Source: Trogon surrucura (taxonomy: Eukaryota > Chordata > Aves > Trogoniformes > Trogonidae). Taken from it: DNA of 64,000 nucleotides. Positions 46,880-58,800 of this stretch are shown here, one piece after another. The notes under the pieces were generated by a model. That model ran no database searches. It was not told where the DNA came from and saw only the letters and a list, made by a program, of their open reading frames with translations. A program made the translations under genes and the position numbers. The stretch spans positions 18,155,001-18,219,000 of the forward strand of contig CM036626.1 of the NCBI GenBank assembly GCA_020746105.1. Direction: 5' to 3'. Each line of letters opens with the position of its first letter. Position 1 is the first letter of the stretch.

Positions 46880-49800
46880 ATAGGTCTGGTTTGTTATAAA
46901 TCCTCCATGCCCATTAACCTCTGAACTGCACTGATGATATCTCTTCCGAGCTAAATTGCCTGTATTTCCAGACATTTGTTTGTTCACTTAGAGGTCTATT
47001 GGCAGCAGGAGGGGGAGAACAGCCCGTTGCTGAATAGGTCTCATGGATTATAAATGAAAATTCTTCCTCTCCTTGTAAGATGATGCTTTGAGACCTGTAG
47101 CAAATGGACGGCTCTAGTTTATAAGCTCACAGGTGGAAGCCAACAGTAGAAAGTTAATCACACCAACAGCAGCATAGTGGGAGTACTGGATCCATCCCCA
47201 TAGCTGCATCTAACCAGCAAAACCTCTGTGCCAACGCACGTGGTCACCTGCTGTCACCACGCTCTTGCTGGCAATTTGCCCACCGAGCCAGGGATGGCAA
47301 CACAGCCCCTGGTATAGAGCAAAACCAGGATGTGGTCTTGTATCAGTCACACTGCTGGAGAGAGGGTTGGCCCTACGCAGCCAGCAATGGGAAAACTGCA
47401 GGTCCAGTTGGTTCTCCCTGAATTCTTGTTCTCGTTATAGCCCGGGAGCAAGCAGCCTGTTTGTCCCTCAAGGATGCAAGGCAAGCTGCAAGGATGTGGA
47501 AGGCAATATTGTCACTCTCTGCCCCTGCCCAGGACCCTGCCTCTGGGTACAACCTCCTGCCAGGCTCCTGGGGCATCTCTGCTCCAGCTCTCCCAGCTGC
47601 TCATGCCTTGAGAAGGTTATGTCAAACCCTCTGATGCACACCAGCCTTTTTCTTGTACCAGGAGGAATAACGTCTTGCCAGCTGCAGGGTACCCTTTGGG
47701 TGGCTTTGCACAGAGTTAGGCCACTAAGATACTGAAGATAAAATGCCCGTAGCTGTCAGTAACTCCCAACCAGCCTCCAACAGGACCTACCATGCAGTTT
47801 CTTAGCAAACACAGCCTCAGCATTTCCAGGAGGCATTTCAGCTCATTGGAAACATGTTGAACAGCACTTCCAGTATCCCGACTTTAAAATAAAACCTTGG
47901 AAGCAGCAAACGTGCTGGCATTTCCAATGCAGACCTCCTGCCTTCGTTACTGTTATATATATTTAAACTCATGATTCCAAAATAACATTTCACTTCCATA
48001 CATCATTACACCTATTTATGCACTGCTTCCATCTGATCGGTTCTTGAGCCAATTCCTCAGTCTTTCCCACTTGCCATGGGTGTGAGTACCTGAACGCCGC
48101 GGGTGGTGGCAACAGGAGTGGTTCCCCCAAATGCCTCAGCATCCCCCCTCCCAGCCCTCAGGCTTTGCAGTGGAGACATCCTCCACCAGCAGCTTGTGGA
48201 GACCATTCCCAGATTTCTGCCTCTGCCTCCTGGTTCACTCCATTCCCTGGGAAAAGGTCTGGAAAAGCCTTCCAAGTGGGCTACTCACGAATAGTTTGGG
48301 AACTTTGCTGCTCAGAGTTTGTCACACCCTGCTCTGGCTCATATCAGGAGCTTCCCAGCTAATTTCCAGGTCCCTGTTACAGTTCATAGCTCCTCTGAAC
48401 TCACCAGTGGGCCAAAACCAGGAGCTGCAGTGAAGAGTGTGTGTTACCTGTGCCTCATAAGTGTGTGCGCAACTACATACCTGCTTTTCCATGATGCTGC
48501 AGCAGTGGCATGCACAAACATCTTGTCAATAAGGAATTAAACAAGCCAGGATGGTGGGTTTGGGGTTGGTTTGGGTTTTTTGCATAACAGAGAGTACAGA
48601 GCTGTAACAATCCGTGTTTTTTCAGACCATTCATGTTTTTCCTGCTCTCTCAGCAACAGCTCCTGATTTCCATGGCAACCCTCGCATGCTTCAGGACATG
48701 GTACTTTTTGCTTATGTGGAACACTGTTCCCACATACCAGGATGACCAAGCTGCCCAAACAGGCACCAGAAAGTTCCTGACACACACGCTTCACCACCTC
48801 CATCCTGCTGTCCCAGCCATGCATCTGCACGTTTCCCAGTGCCTTGGAGAGACCACTATCACGGGGATATACACTGCTGTCTTGTTCCCCATCCAAGAGC
48901 TCATTTTAAACTTGGCCGTGGTTTCTATTTTAATCCCCCCCACACATTTTTGGAAACACTTACTAAACCATTAACACATTTATATGAAAGGAAAGATGGT
49001 GATTAACATTCCCCCCTCCCCCCCCCCATTATTCCTTTTTGTGTCAATTTTTTGGCTCTCGCACTGCAACAGAACGTGGTTATAGCCATGCATGCAATTC
49101 TAGTGGGTGTGAATTCCTTCACAGCATAAACTTGATTTACCTCCGAGTTGCTTCGCTTTTCCTCCATTTCTATACACCCTATTTCAGCAACACTCCTGAG
49201 CTTGTAACAAGACGAGCATCACAAGCTTTACCCAAAACACCCTGAAGCCGACATAAGAACTTCATCTGGGTTCAGCGTGCTTATTTAACAGGCCTGTGTT
49301 AATGGTTCATTAAGAAAGACAGTTGATTTGCCTGGTCTGGCCCTTATGCACCTCCTTTCTACACCTATTGAGATGTTTTCATAAGCAAGAATCATTTCCA
49401 ATGTAAAGAAGCAGCAATTAGTACTTCTGTTTATTTTACTGTAATTCACACCACAGCGCTGGCAGTCTCCGATGGCCAAGGCACAGAATAAATAAACAAA
49501 GTCCACTTGAACTATCTTAAATTCCTCCCATATGACGGGTCAGAGGAAAAATCAAGGCTGCTGTGGGATCCCTGATCACATGAGGTCATGTGCACAAAAA
49601 CGTAGCCAAGAGGGCTCCAAATTAGTGCAGAGGAGAGGGTTGGAGGGTGGTGCTAACGAAAGCACAGCAGCTCAGAACTGGGAAGGTAACTCAGCCACAG
49701 AGAGCTCTGGCAGAGACTCTCTCCCAGGTGGAAAGTCCTCCTAACAATTTCCAGTTGCATTTTTTTGCTTCACTGCATTGAAATCTGATTTGATGTTTCC

Positions 49801-52800
49801 TAGTGACAGATCTGCATTCGACACCCATGACTAAGGGGTCACAGGCTTAGATGGGGACTGCAGAGCAGGGTATGATATGAGATTCTGCTCAAAACAAGAG
49901 CACCACTGTTTCTTTAGGTAAAGATGACTTTGAACCTATCCCAGATCCACGCTGGTTTGGCTGAGGGAGCAAAATACATCACTTGTGAACTTAGAAGAAG
50001 TAAGTTATGCAGCTAGCAGGTGGGGTTTGAACTTATTTTGATTTTGTGGGTGCTTATTTTCCCAGTAGAGGCACGGGCCATGGAATACTGGATTCCCAGC
50101 AACCACCTTGCTTCGCTTCGCTGACATTCATGGGCTCCTTTAAAATTCCTCTAGGTCTTGTAGGACACAGGGCTTGGAGACCCTCGTGTTTCTGCTTCTA
50201 CAGCAAAAGCTCAGCTTTTTTTAAACTTCTGTCTCTAGCTCCCAGGCCAGTTAGCAGAAAGAAAAAAAACATTCAAGAACACAAACCTGTTTTCTCTCTT
50301 CTCAGCTTAGGATACACCTTGTTGTAGAGAGACAGATCCCCTTTAGGATAAAAGCCACAGTTGGCCAAGAATTTTATCTGCAGGTCGTTTCCAGGAGAGA
50401 CATCCCTCACTCAAATACATGGCAGTTGTCCATGCAAAACTAAACCCCAACCCTGACATGGAGGCTCCACCAGAATAGTCCCTTACAGTCCTGACGAGTC
50501 TTTTTTGTCATCCAGTTTTTCCCCTGAATTTGATGCGTATCAGCAAGATAGTGGGAAGAAGTGTTTCTGCATAAATCCTACTTCCTTTGCATTCTTCATG
50601 AAAAAATCTGTTCTAACCACTGCTGAGAGTTCTGTTCTAACCAGTGCGCTGGAGAGACAGGTTACCACTCTCCTTATGGGCAGCACCAAACAACTATACA
50701 GTGATTAAAAACTCAAGGCCTTTCCCTTGACTTACAGCAGCTACACAAATAAATAAAAGCCAACTCATTTTATAAAAAGCAGCTCTCAACATCTCTCAGT
50801 TGCTTCTGGTATTGGAGGGCCTGGACTTCTATGTGCATCTTTTGAAAAGCTATTCCCATGCTAGTACACTGGGTACTGTGTTGTTTCCCACCTTCCTTGA
50901 AGGTTGTTCCTTGACACTGGGTGAAATCTCACCTATGTCAGTGATCCTCAGAGCTGGGCTTGCAAGGAAGGACCATTTCAGAAGGTGAACATCAAGGAAG
51001 AGGCATAAAGCCAAAGATCATGCGAGAAATTATACATTTCTTCAGGTTGGAGGGGTTGAGATACAGCCCAGCCTATGTGCTGTAAATCAGCTCTTTTAAG
51101 ATGAAAGTCAGCAAGTCAACCAGCAAATGTAACTGCAGACACCACTGGTGAAACCTTGTCATAACACATTTCTTAGGCAGAAGGGGGACACTCAAGCTGA
51201 CCCTGGCATTCAGACAAAAAAATATGGGGAGATGGTTCTGTATGGTCTCCATACACATAGAGGGTCCAGGTTATGGGAAGAAATCTCATGAGGTGGAGAA
51301 CTAAGACAGAGGTTGGACTTTGGAGGTGGAGGTCCCCAGCCTGTTAGCACCAGCTACAGGTGGTCACCACATGAGCAAGCAAAAACATGCCTGTGAGTGG
51401 AGTGATGAGAGGTCTACACTCAGGAGTAATTTTCGCTAGGATGCACTTGGGCATCTGTTCTAGATCAACATTGTTTTACTTAAAATGAGCATTTTGGAGA
51501 TATTCAAGCAGGTAAGGGGCTGCACTCGAGCCTAAGGAAGAAGCCTAAGTAGACGTGAGGTCACTTGGCAAGTTTGGTAAAAACAATCCCATCACTGAGA
51601 TAAACACCAGAGCACATCATGGACTGTGCCAGGGACATGAAGAGCAGGCTCGGATCAGCAGTACAGGATACAGCCACTGCAGCAAAATGCAAGTTTCAAA
51701 GAAGTTTCAAATAACTGCCATAAAGAATGGGAATTGTTAGGGTGCTTCAGCTAGAAACTGTGAAACCCAGGCTTTTAACTTGAAGACAGGAGTTGTTTGT
51801 TTCTATGGGAGGAAAACAGCGCAGATGACTTGTTCTCTGTGGTTAAAAGACTTTTGCCAACTCAGCCTGCCTGGGAAGGGGTCATCAGCCAGGGTACTGA
51901 GCCCTCGTTTACCTCCATGTTTTGCAATATCCAAGTTTATTTTTAGAGCTTTATAAAAAAAAAAAGCCAGAAGCCTAAATTAGTAACTACATCACTCAGA
52001 TCCACATAATACTCAAATACAACCAAAAACCATCCAAATGAATCAAGTAGACACCAGTACAGGAGAGAACAGCTTCAAAAGTTGAGTGGTAAGATGTACA
52101 CAATCACCTAATAAATATGACAAAAAACTCCATTAGACCAAGAAGAGACAACCTGACCTTGAGACAAGGAAATGGGAGGAAACCACTCATGTGGATGAGG
52201 CAAAGGCGATGTAAAAGCAGGAAAGGAGACTCTCAAGAGCCATCCCTGGACAACGACCGAGGCAGTCGGGACAGGGCAGCAGCACAGTTCATCCTCACAG
52301 ACCAGAGGGGGTTTGCTGCTCTGCGAGTGCCTGGTCAGAAGGAATTACTTTTGTCAGTCAGCAGAACTCCATGCCAGCAGGCAGGACAGATTAAGCCTAA
52401 ACTTTTTGTCCAAGACTGAACTTCAGCTTTGTGAAACCCAGCTCAAGAGGATGGGTCTGGCCCTGCAGAAGCAGCCCACGTTTGTTCTACGGCATGGAGA
52501 CAGTGGACAGCACGTGACGGTGTTTCTTCAGCCGGAACCTCAGAACAGTGCCAGCCTGCTCCTTTTCAGAGGCCAGAGCACTGGGATCATACATACATGT
52601 TCTAGTTCAGGTTTTCCTCTCATATCATTAAAAGGCTTAATTCTTTCAGTGCTTAGATTCCAGGATTTTAATGGCTTTAGCTCCGTTTCCCCCTTTCCTG
52701 CTTCACGTCTAACACTTCAGCCCATAAATCTCTGCAAGCACACAGCACAAAAACAGATAAGAAAAGCTGCAGAGCCATAAAACATGCTAGAAAGAACCGG

Positions 52801-53199
52801 CATAAGACCCATCCAACACAAGGATTATAATCAATGGAAGAGGCAGAGAAAGTCAGATTGTTGTTGTCAGAGTTTAAGTGAGTCTCAGAAAAGGCATTGT
52901 ATGATACCTTAATGAAGCTATAGTAGATCATAACCAGCGATGTATCCTTTTGCTGATGGAAAAGTTTCGAAAGAGCAGATGAATACAGGACAAGCTAGGT
53001 TTGGAATGTTTTTTGCAAATATGGTGCTGTTCTAATGGCTGAGGGTTTGCACCCTCGTCTCCCAGTACACCTCCCCTCCACCAGGGACTCACATTCGGAA
53101 GAGAACTGATGGACCCATCTCCTTTAAGGAGGATGGAAATGCCCATCCCACCAACCATCCTCTGGCATGGAACGTACGCAAAATCTCACATGGCATCGA
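46880..53199. other. Non-coding, no recognised gene
   Basis: A long stretch without recognisable genes or interspersed repeats. It contains a C run at 49011-49027 interrupted by one T. There is a 24-base-spaced direct repeat of TCTGTTCTAACCA (50607 and 50631) and an A run near 51955-51965. The open frames 47265-47735 (156 codons, first codon TTG) and 52313-52780 (155 codons) have no domains. GC-rich portions (47260-47700, 48060-48260) hold most of the long frames. Confidence 0.5.
49011..49027. repeat. Poly-C tract
   Basis: Sixteen C residues with a single T interruption. Read on the minus strand it is a G run that could support G-quadruplex-like stacking, though the usual loop pattern is absent. 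Confidence 0.9.
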
Positions 53200-53700
53200 C
53201 TTCCGCATCTGTGTGATGATGACCACAATTAACGTTAATAACTATTTCACTGCATAGATTTAGTCCTTTTCCTCTGGGTAATTAGGATCTTTCTTCCTCT
53301 CCCCAACGCTCATTTCAAATCCTCATGGGTAATGTGCAGCCAGCTGATTTTACATTTATCTCGGTTCTATTTGTTTGACGCATTTCAAGCGAGCTCTGCT
53401 GAAAAACACTACAAAGCCAAAAACTCCTGCTCGTTAATAACATTCACATCACCTCCTTCTTTGCATCTTTAACATGCTGCTTTTATTTGGTCTAATTGCA
53501 ACTCTCAGCGTGATTAATCACAGCATTTTTGCGGGGAGCTGGGGAATTTGATATCCCTGTCCTCATATGGATCTGATCACATTCATGCTGAGAGTCCAGG
53601 CGTGCTTCCTGCAATCTTAATGTAAAAGCTTAGTGTCAAACGATCCTCCCCGTCTAGTACACACTAATTACCAGTGCTGCCATATCCACCTAGGTCCCAA
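53200..53700. promoter_or_regulatory. Candidate conserved non-coding element, motif-dense
   Basis: About 500 bases, repeat-free, without sizeable open frames, and packed with homeodomain-like cores: ACAATTAACGTTAATAAC (53226-53243), GGGTAATTAGGATC (53276-53289), TCGTTAATAAC (53431), GGTCTAATTGC (53489) and ACACTAATTACC (53661-53672). The perfect 12-bp palindrome GTGATTAATCAC lies at 53510-53521 and looks like a PBX/HOX or paired homeodomain site. It is the strongest enhancer-like block in the window by eye. Conservation and activity are untested. Confidence 0.37.
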
Positions 53701-56000
53701 ACATGGACTGAAGGTTGAAGCTACATAATGTGGTTCTGCACTGGGATGTAAAGCTTTCTTCTTAAAAAGGTCTTGTATGTAGGCTCTCTTTTTCTCATTT
53801 TCACCTCTGGCCCCAGACCATTTACCAGATCAAAGGTTAGAAAGGATGTTGGAAGTTTAAAGAATTAAAGTTATACTGAGGAAGACTCTTAACCCTAGGG
53901 GCTGAGTCTCTTTGGAGAAATACTGCAGAAATGGTAACAGGCACTATGGAAAGCAAGTACAGAATTAATTCGTGTTCAGTTTTCCTAATGCAAAAAGATG
54001 AGTGTCATCAAAGAAGCCAACCCAAAACCAAAAAGTTTGATTCTTGCAGTAGTTACAGCTTTAAAAATACTTTTTTCTTCAAATTTTATAACATTACTGC
54101 TGAAAAGTTCTTAGGTTGGCAGTCTTGGAATATCATCTTTTTCTTATAGAATGTAATGGAAAAGCTCCCATGGATTTTAAAGAAACATGAAGAGCATCAG
54201 TGTACATTTCTGAAGCGTCATCCGGAGGTCACACATTAATATTTGAAGATGACACAACCTTGCTTCCCACTGTAACAGCACGACCACAGCTATCTTCTCC
54301 AACACAGGCTGAATCTTTCCCTGTTAAGGGACGGTGTAGCGCCTTAGCCACTTTTCACCTTCCAAACCCTGCTTTCCCCCTCCCCACACCAGCTGGAGAA
54401 AGACCCCAGGTTGTTTCCCAGGAACGGACTTTCAACTCCCACCAGGGCAGACTGTCAGCCCAGATTAAAACCACGCGGACACCAACAAACCTCTCCCACC
54501 CACTGCTCTCCCAGGCTGTGTGTTCTCCACATCATTTGCTTTACAGAGCCCTTTAATTAAACAGTAAAAGCCCACTGATTATCACCTACTCAGAAAATGC
54601 CATTTGAAATAAGGGAATTAACTGCAGGCTCCTGCTCAATACACCCCGAATTTCATCTTTCTCCTGGTGATCCCCTACATGTGGTATTTCCCTTCTGGTG
54701 TTTCACCAGATGTTACTGCTTGCAGGTTGAAAAAGAAAAGAGCTAAACGGGGAATTCAACATGGTGTGAGGAGGTGGAAGGGGCCCTTTGGCAGGAGGCA
54801 GAAGATCAAACCAGGTTGGGGACTCTGTATGGCCGAGTTCGCTGGTGGCTGCACACACGAAGGGGTGGCTGGTGCAGCACGGACAGGGAGCCATGACTGT
54901 GGCCGGTGCCTCTCCTCTCCTCAGGACATTATTGTGGCACACGAGGGGCTGCAACCAGGCACAAAACCTGCATTTGATGCCAATCCCAGCACTGCAGAGA
55001 CAGGCACTGTGCAGAAAGGCAATTCCACCTTCTGCAGCTGGGCAAGCTGGCTGGTGGTCCACTGACCATAAACCACCCCTGCGGCAGCCAGCAGCAGCTG
55101 ATGGGGTGATAATACCTGCACGGCCACACCGGCAGAAGGTGACAATAAAGGGATGTGACAGTCCTAAAACCTTCCACCTAAAACCTCTCGTTGTTTACTG
55201 AGAATTTCTCACACGAGCACATCTGCAACTCTTTGTAGCCCTGACAACAGGCTGCACGTGAAATGGTATCTCTGGGTTTAAAGCATTTACCCAGTGACAG
55301 CTCCCTTCCCCCTCCCCCTTAAAAAAAAATAAAATGGAAATACAGTCTCTGAAAAGCCCTGCAGAGCACAGGATAGCCCTGCCAAAACCCACACCTCACA
55401 ATTTCTCACTTATCTCAGCTGGTCTCCACGCCAACGCCTTTTCCAGGTGCCCTGCTCCTTAACTCCCCCCACCATCGCTTGAACAAGATTTGACTGTAAC
55501 AGCCCTGAAAAACATCACCGCTCTGAAATCACATCATGTTGTTTAGTGCTCAAGTACTTTAAGAAAAAAAAACATTAACTCCAAGGTGATTTTTTAAAAA
55601 AAAAAAAAAATAACACCACCTAAGTCACCAATGGTGACTCTAAACTAATCTTACACTACATTTACATGGATACGCATTGTCATGCTCTTGGCCATTACAC
55701 AGAGAAAGGTGGAATCTGTAGGAAGAGCTTGTATCAATTCTGCCTAAATAAGTTCAAAATTAACTATAGATAAGATAATTAACAGCTATCTAGCTACAAG
55801 GAATAAAAGAATCTGTAACCTACTCTCTAGCCCATAATTTATTATCTAACAATATCCTTTAAAGTTCCCCATTTAGTTTTGCCAGGTGTAAGGGGCAGGA
55901 TGAGCCTTGCATTTTCTATCAATATAAGGCAACTAGGTGGGTTAATGGAAGTTTCTTGCATTCACACAGAGCAGCTGCAGGTCAGTGTCTGCACAGCACT
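53701..56000. other. Non-coding, no recognised gene
   Basis: No gene recognised. The stretch 54660-55200 is GC-rich and open on both strands (plus 54667-55065 and 54788-55201; minus 54703-55062), which indicates chance frames. A-rich simple tracts lie at 55563-55572 and 55596-55610. The stretch 55640-55880 is AT-rich without a clear motif cluster. Confidence 0.5.
55596..55610. repeat. Poly-A tract
   Basis: Fifteen A residues preceded by a TTTTT run. No retroposon body is recognised next to it. Confidence 0.9.
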
Positions 56001-57043
56001 GTCTCTATAGCTCATGACACAAAACATGCTCAGGTTGATGACTGTGACTTTTTTTTTTTCCGGCTGTATATTACGCCATGCATGGTCAGAAAAATCTCTC
56101 AAAGCACATGTCTGAGCAGCCCATTTCAGTTTTTAATGTTGCTTAATATAGACTTCTAAGGAATATCTTCAGTTCAGACACAGCTAACTCAAGAGCACAG
56201 CGTGAGTGTTAAGCACAGAAGGCTTTGAAACACAGCGGTGCCTGCAGCGGAGCGACAGAGCCCAGGCCAGCACAGCTCCCCATCAAGCCAGAGAGCCGAG
56301 CAAATCCCGTCAGACACCTCCTCTGTCCCCAGAGGTCTCCTTCCCCCTGCAAGGGGCAGGAAAGCACGTGTAGCTACACAATGCACCCTTCTCCCCACTT
56401 TGCACCCTAAATCCCTTTCTGCTGATTTTTGCCCCTTTTAATCACTCAGCCAAGCAGGTTCTTGGGTGAGTTGTGCCCAGAAAGGAGCTCGGAGGTGGCA
56501 ACAGGAGGTACAGCCCTTATAGCGCACCGACGGCAAATTCAGTAAGGGGTGGAGGCACTAGATGTGAACTTCACACTGCTCTTCCTACCACCAAAACACA
56601 TCTTCCTAAAGAGATACCAGCAACCATTCTCCTCTGGATAAACACTGGGGCCGGAATAGATATCCATGAGGATATCCTCTCAGTTATCTATGACAGCACA
56701 GATCAACACCAAATTTAGCCTTCTTTCCTTCAGCTCAGCATAAAACCAACACAAACAAAACGCCCCACACCATCCTTCCTCCACCCAAGCACTCAGCTGA
56801 CAGAACTTCTGGCAGGTTTTGGGTGAAAAAGCATGTGAGCAGCAGCTGTGTTTCTCACTGATAGAGCTGGGCACTTTGTCCAGGCTATCCTGAGCAAGGG
56901 GAAAACTACAAAGTGAGCAGAGTACACCCGAACCTCTAGGCACGACCCAGGTGGAAAGGGACTGTCCTGGTACACTGCAAGGATGCCTGGGCTTTTGCAA
57001 AGTACAGGAATGCAAGTCATGTTGGTTACAAGTAGAAAGACGA

Positions 57044-57072
57044 GGGGGGGGAAAAAAAAAAAAAAAAAAAAA
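57044..57072. repeat. G8-A21 homopolymer pair
   Basis: Eight G residues are followed directly by 21 A residues. The A run is the longest in the window. It could be a slipped simple repeat or the remnant of a retroposed tail; no matching retroposon body was recognised on either side. Confidence 0.92.
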
Positions 57073-57390
57073 GGATGCACCAAGATAAAAGGGATGCTCA
57101 ACCCAAACCTTTCCGACTCTTCTGGACAGGTGAGAACGTTACCAAGCAGCAAAAGCAATGGAAATTTGGCCCAACATTTTAGCTGGAGCCCCGTGGGAGC
57201 TCACATTGCTTGCTCCATCCCGGCACGCGCTCAGACCATCCATTGGCCGCCCGCGCTGCTGAGCCGTGACTCACCTCCCTGGTTCTTCTCTTCCTGGTGA
57301 GCTCAAAGGAAGTCACAACTTCTCAGGCGATCAGCACATCAGGCAGTCATTTCTGTCCAGGCTTCTAGCCTTATCAGTAGCCCGGTTCCT

Positions 57391-57421
57391 GAAAAAAAAA
57401 CAAGAAAGAAAGAAAAAAAAT
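57391..57421. repeat. GAAA-rich simple repeat
   Basis: A short purine tract of A runs and AAGAAAGAAAG units. Confidence 0.8.
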
Positions 57422-58739
57422 CAAACTGTGATCCGGTTGTCCTCAATTTTTCTTAAAATATTAACTAGACATTGACATACTGTAGTACTTGCTGCATGAA
57501 ACCTGCTGTGATTGGGGATAACTGGGACATTATAAAGGGTTATGAATCAACTCAACTGCAGAGGCTCTGAGTCCTTTTGCCAGGCAAAAGAGCAACATGC
57601 TTCCTTAAAACCAAGGGACCATTGCAGTATTTTTCCCAATTATCTCCAGAAGATTTATTAGATTAGGAGGTTTTATTTATGGACTCTGAAACTTTGCCAT
57701 TTCCAAAGAAGGTGTTATCTGTTTAACGTTCCTTTTGCTCTTATGGACATTTGCATTTACTGATTTTGTTCCTTGCCATACAGGTACCAAGCTCCAAATA
57801 CCTACAGTTTTAAATAAACTTACAATGCACACATCTTTAACATTTAAAATATCTTTCCTCTTGGAAATGTCTCCATTCCCAGGTGAAACCCAAACATCCT
57901 AGGATCAAAACTGCTTATACATGACAGCTAACACTAAACTTTCAAAAGCACTCATGCAACCCTATGTGAACATGCTTTGTAGTTAGGGGAAAGTCAGATC
58001 TTGTTGTAACTGATTTATTTAATATAATGCTTCATAGACAGGGCTTATTTCTCCAGTGCCTTACACTAGGATGTGATTTACCCCCCCAGATAAGATCAGT
58101 CTGTTCAAAGCTGTCCTTGCTAGCAGGCAAAATTCACCTGCTTGTCTGCCTCTGCCCATTGGCAAGGTTAAAACATCACCCTCCCAGTGATTTGAATTTA
58201 GTACCAAAAGCAGAAAAGTTTTGCCTATTCCCAAGCCTTCAAACTGGCGTGCTCATTTTAGATTAAACGAGCTGTTTAACTCTGATGCCAACCAAAACCA
58301 AAGCTAAAGGTTAGGGATCTGAACCTAGGACCAGAGCCCGAGCACACAGAGAGCCCGCTGTGCTTCTGCCAGAAGCAAAATGATCGTGGAGCAAGTTTCC
58401 GATGGAAACCAGACATGAAGAGTGTCTCCACCCCAAAATACTGAATTTCAGCTTTTGCTAGACTCAGATGAATACGTAATGCAAGCCTGAGCATCAGTCA
58501 CTACAGTGCTCTATAGTAGCTTTCCTTTGAACAGGTGTGATGGATGCATGTGCACACCTATGTCTTATGTTCAGACTTTCTTAGCTGCCACGTGTACTAG
58601 ATCTCTTGTAACGTATATTTAAAATTTTATGGGTACTTGTAATGTCCCATTTAGAAAAAAAAATGGAATCAAATGATACAAAAGAGGAACAGATAAAACG
58701 TGAGGTTTTCATGTTTTGGTGGAATTTAGTTGTAAAATC

Positions 58740-58800
58740 TAGGAAACTTCAAAATTGATTAATGCATAATAATTAATTGCTTTAATTGATTAATACAACC
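58740..58800. promoter_or_regulatory. Homeodomain-motif cluster
   Basis: Within 45 bases there are two copies of AATTGATTAAT (58753 and 58783) with ATAATTAATTG between them. The sequence is almost all A and T, so chance matches are easy, but the exact repeat of an 11-base homeodomain-like word is notable. No gene lies close by. Confidence 0.27.

Larger units (their letters stand above)
56001..58739. other. Non-coding, no recognised gene
   Basis: No recognised gene or dispersed repeat. Frames at 56680-57015 and 56793-57158 (minus) overlap each other and cross the G/A homopolymer at 57044-57072. A GAAA-rich stretch lies at 57391-57421. The stretch 57640-58020 is AT-rich and could be regulatory but has no outstanding motif. 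Confidence 0.5.

Noticed and set aside
46822-46900. Polypyrimidine tract as a 3' splice site of a hidden exon
   Set aside because: The tract is followed by TTATAGG, but no open coding-like sequence follows and no donor partner is evident.
22125-50790. Shared 17-mer AAAAGCAGCTCTCAACA at about 22125 and 50775
   Set aside because: The match does not extend, and one chance 17-mer pair in 64 kb is not surprising.
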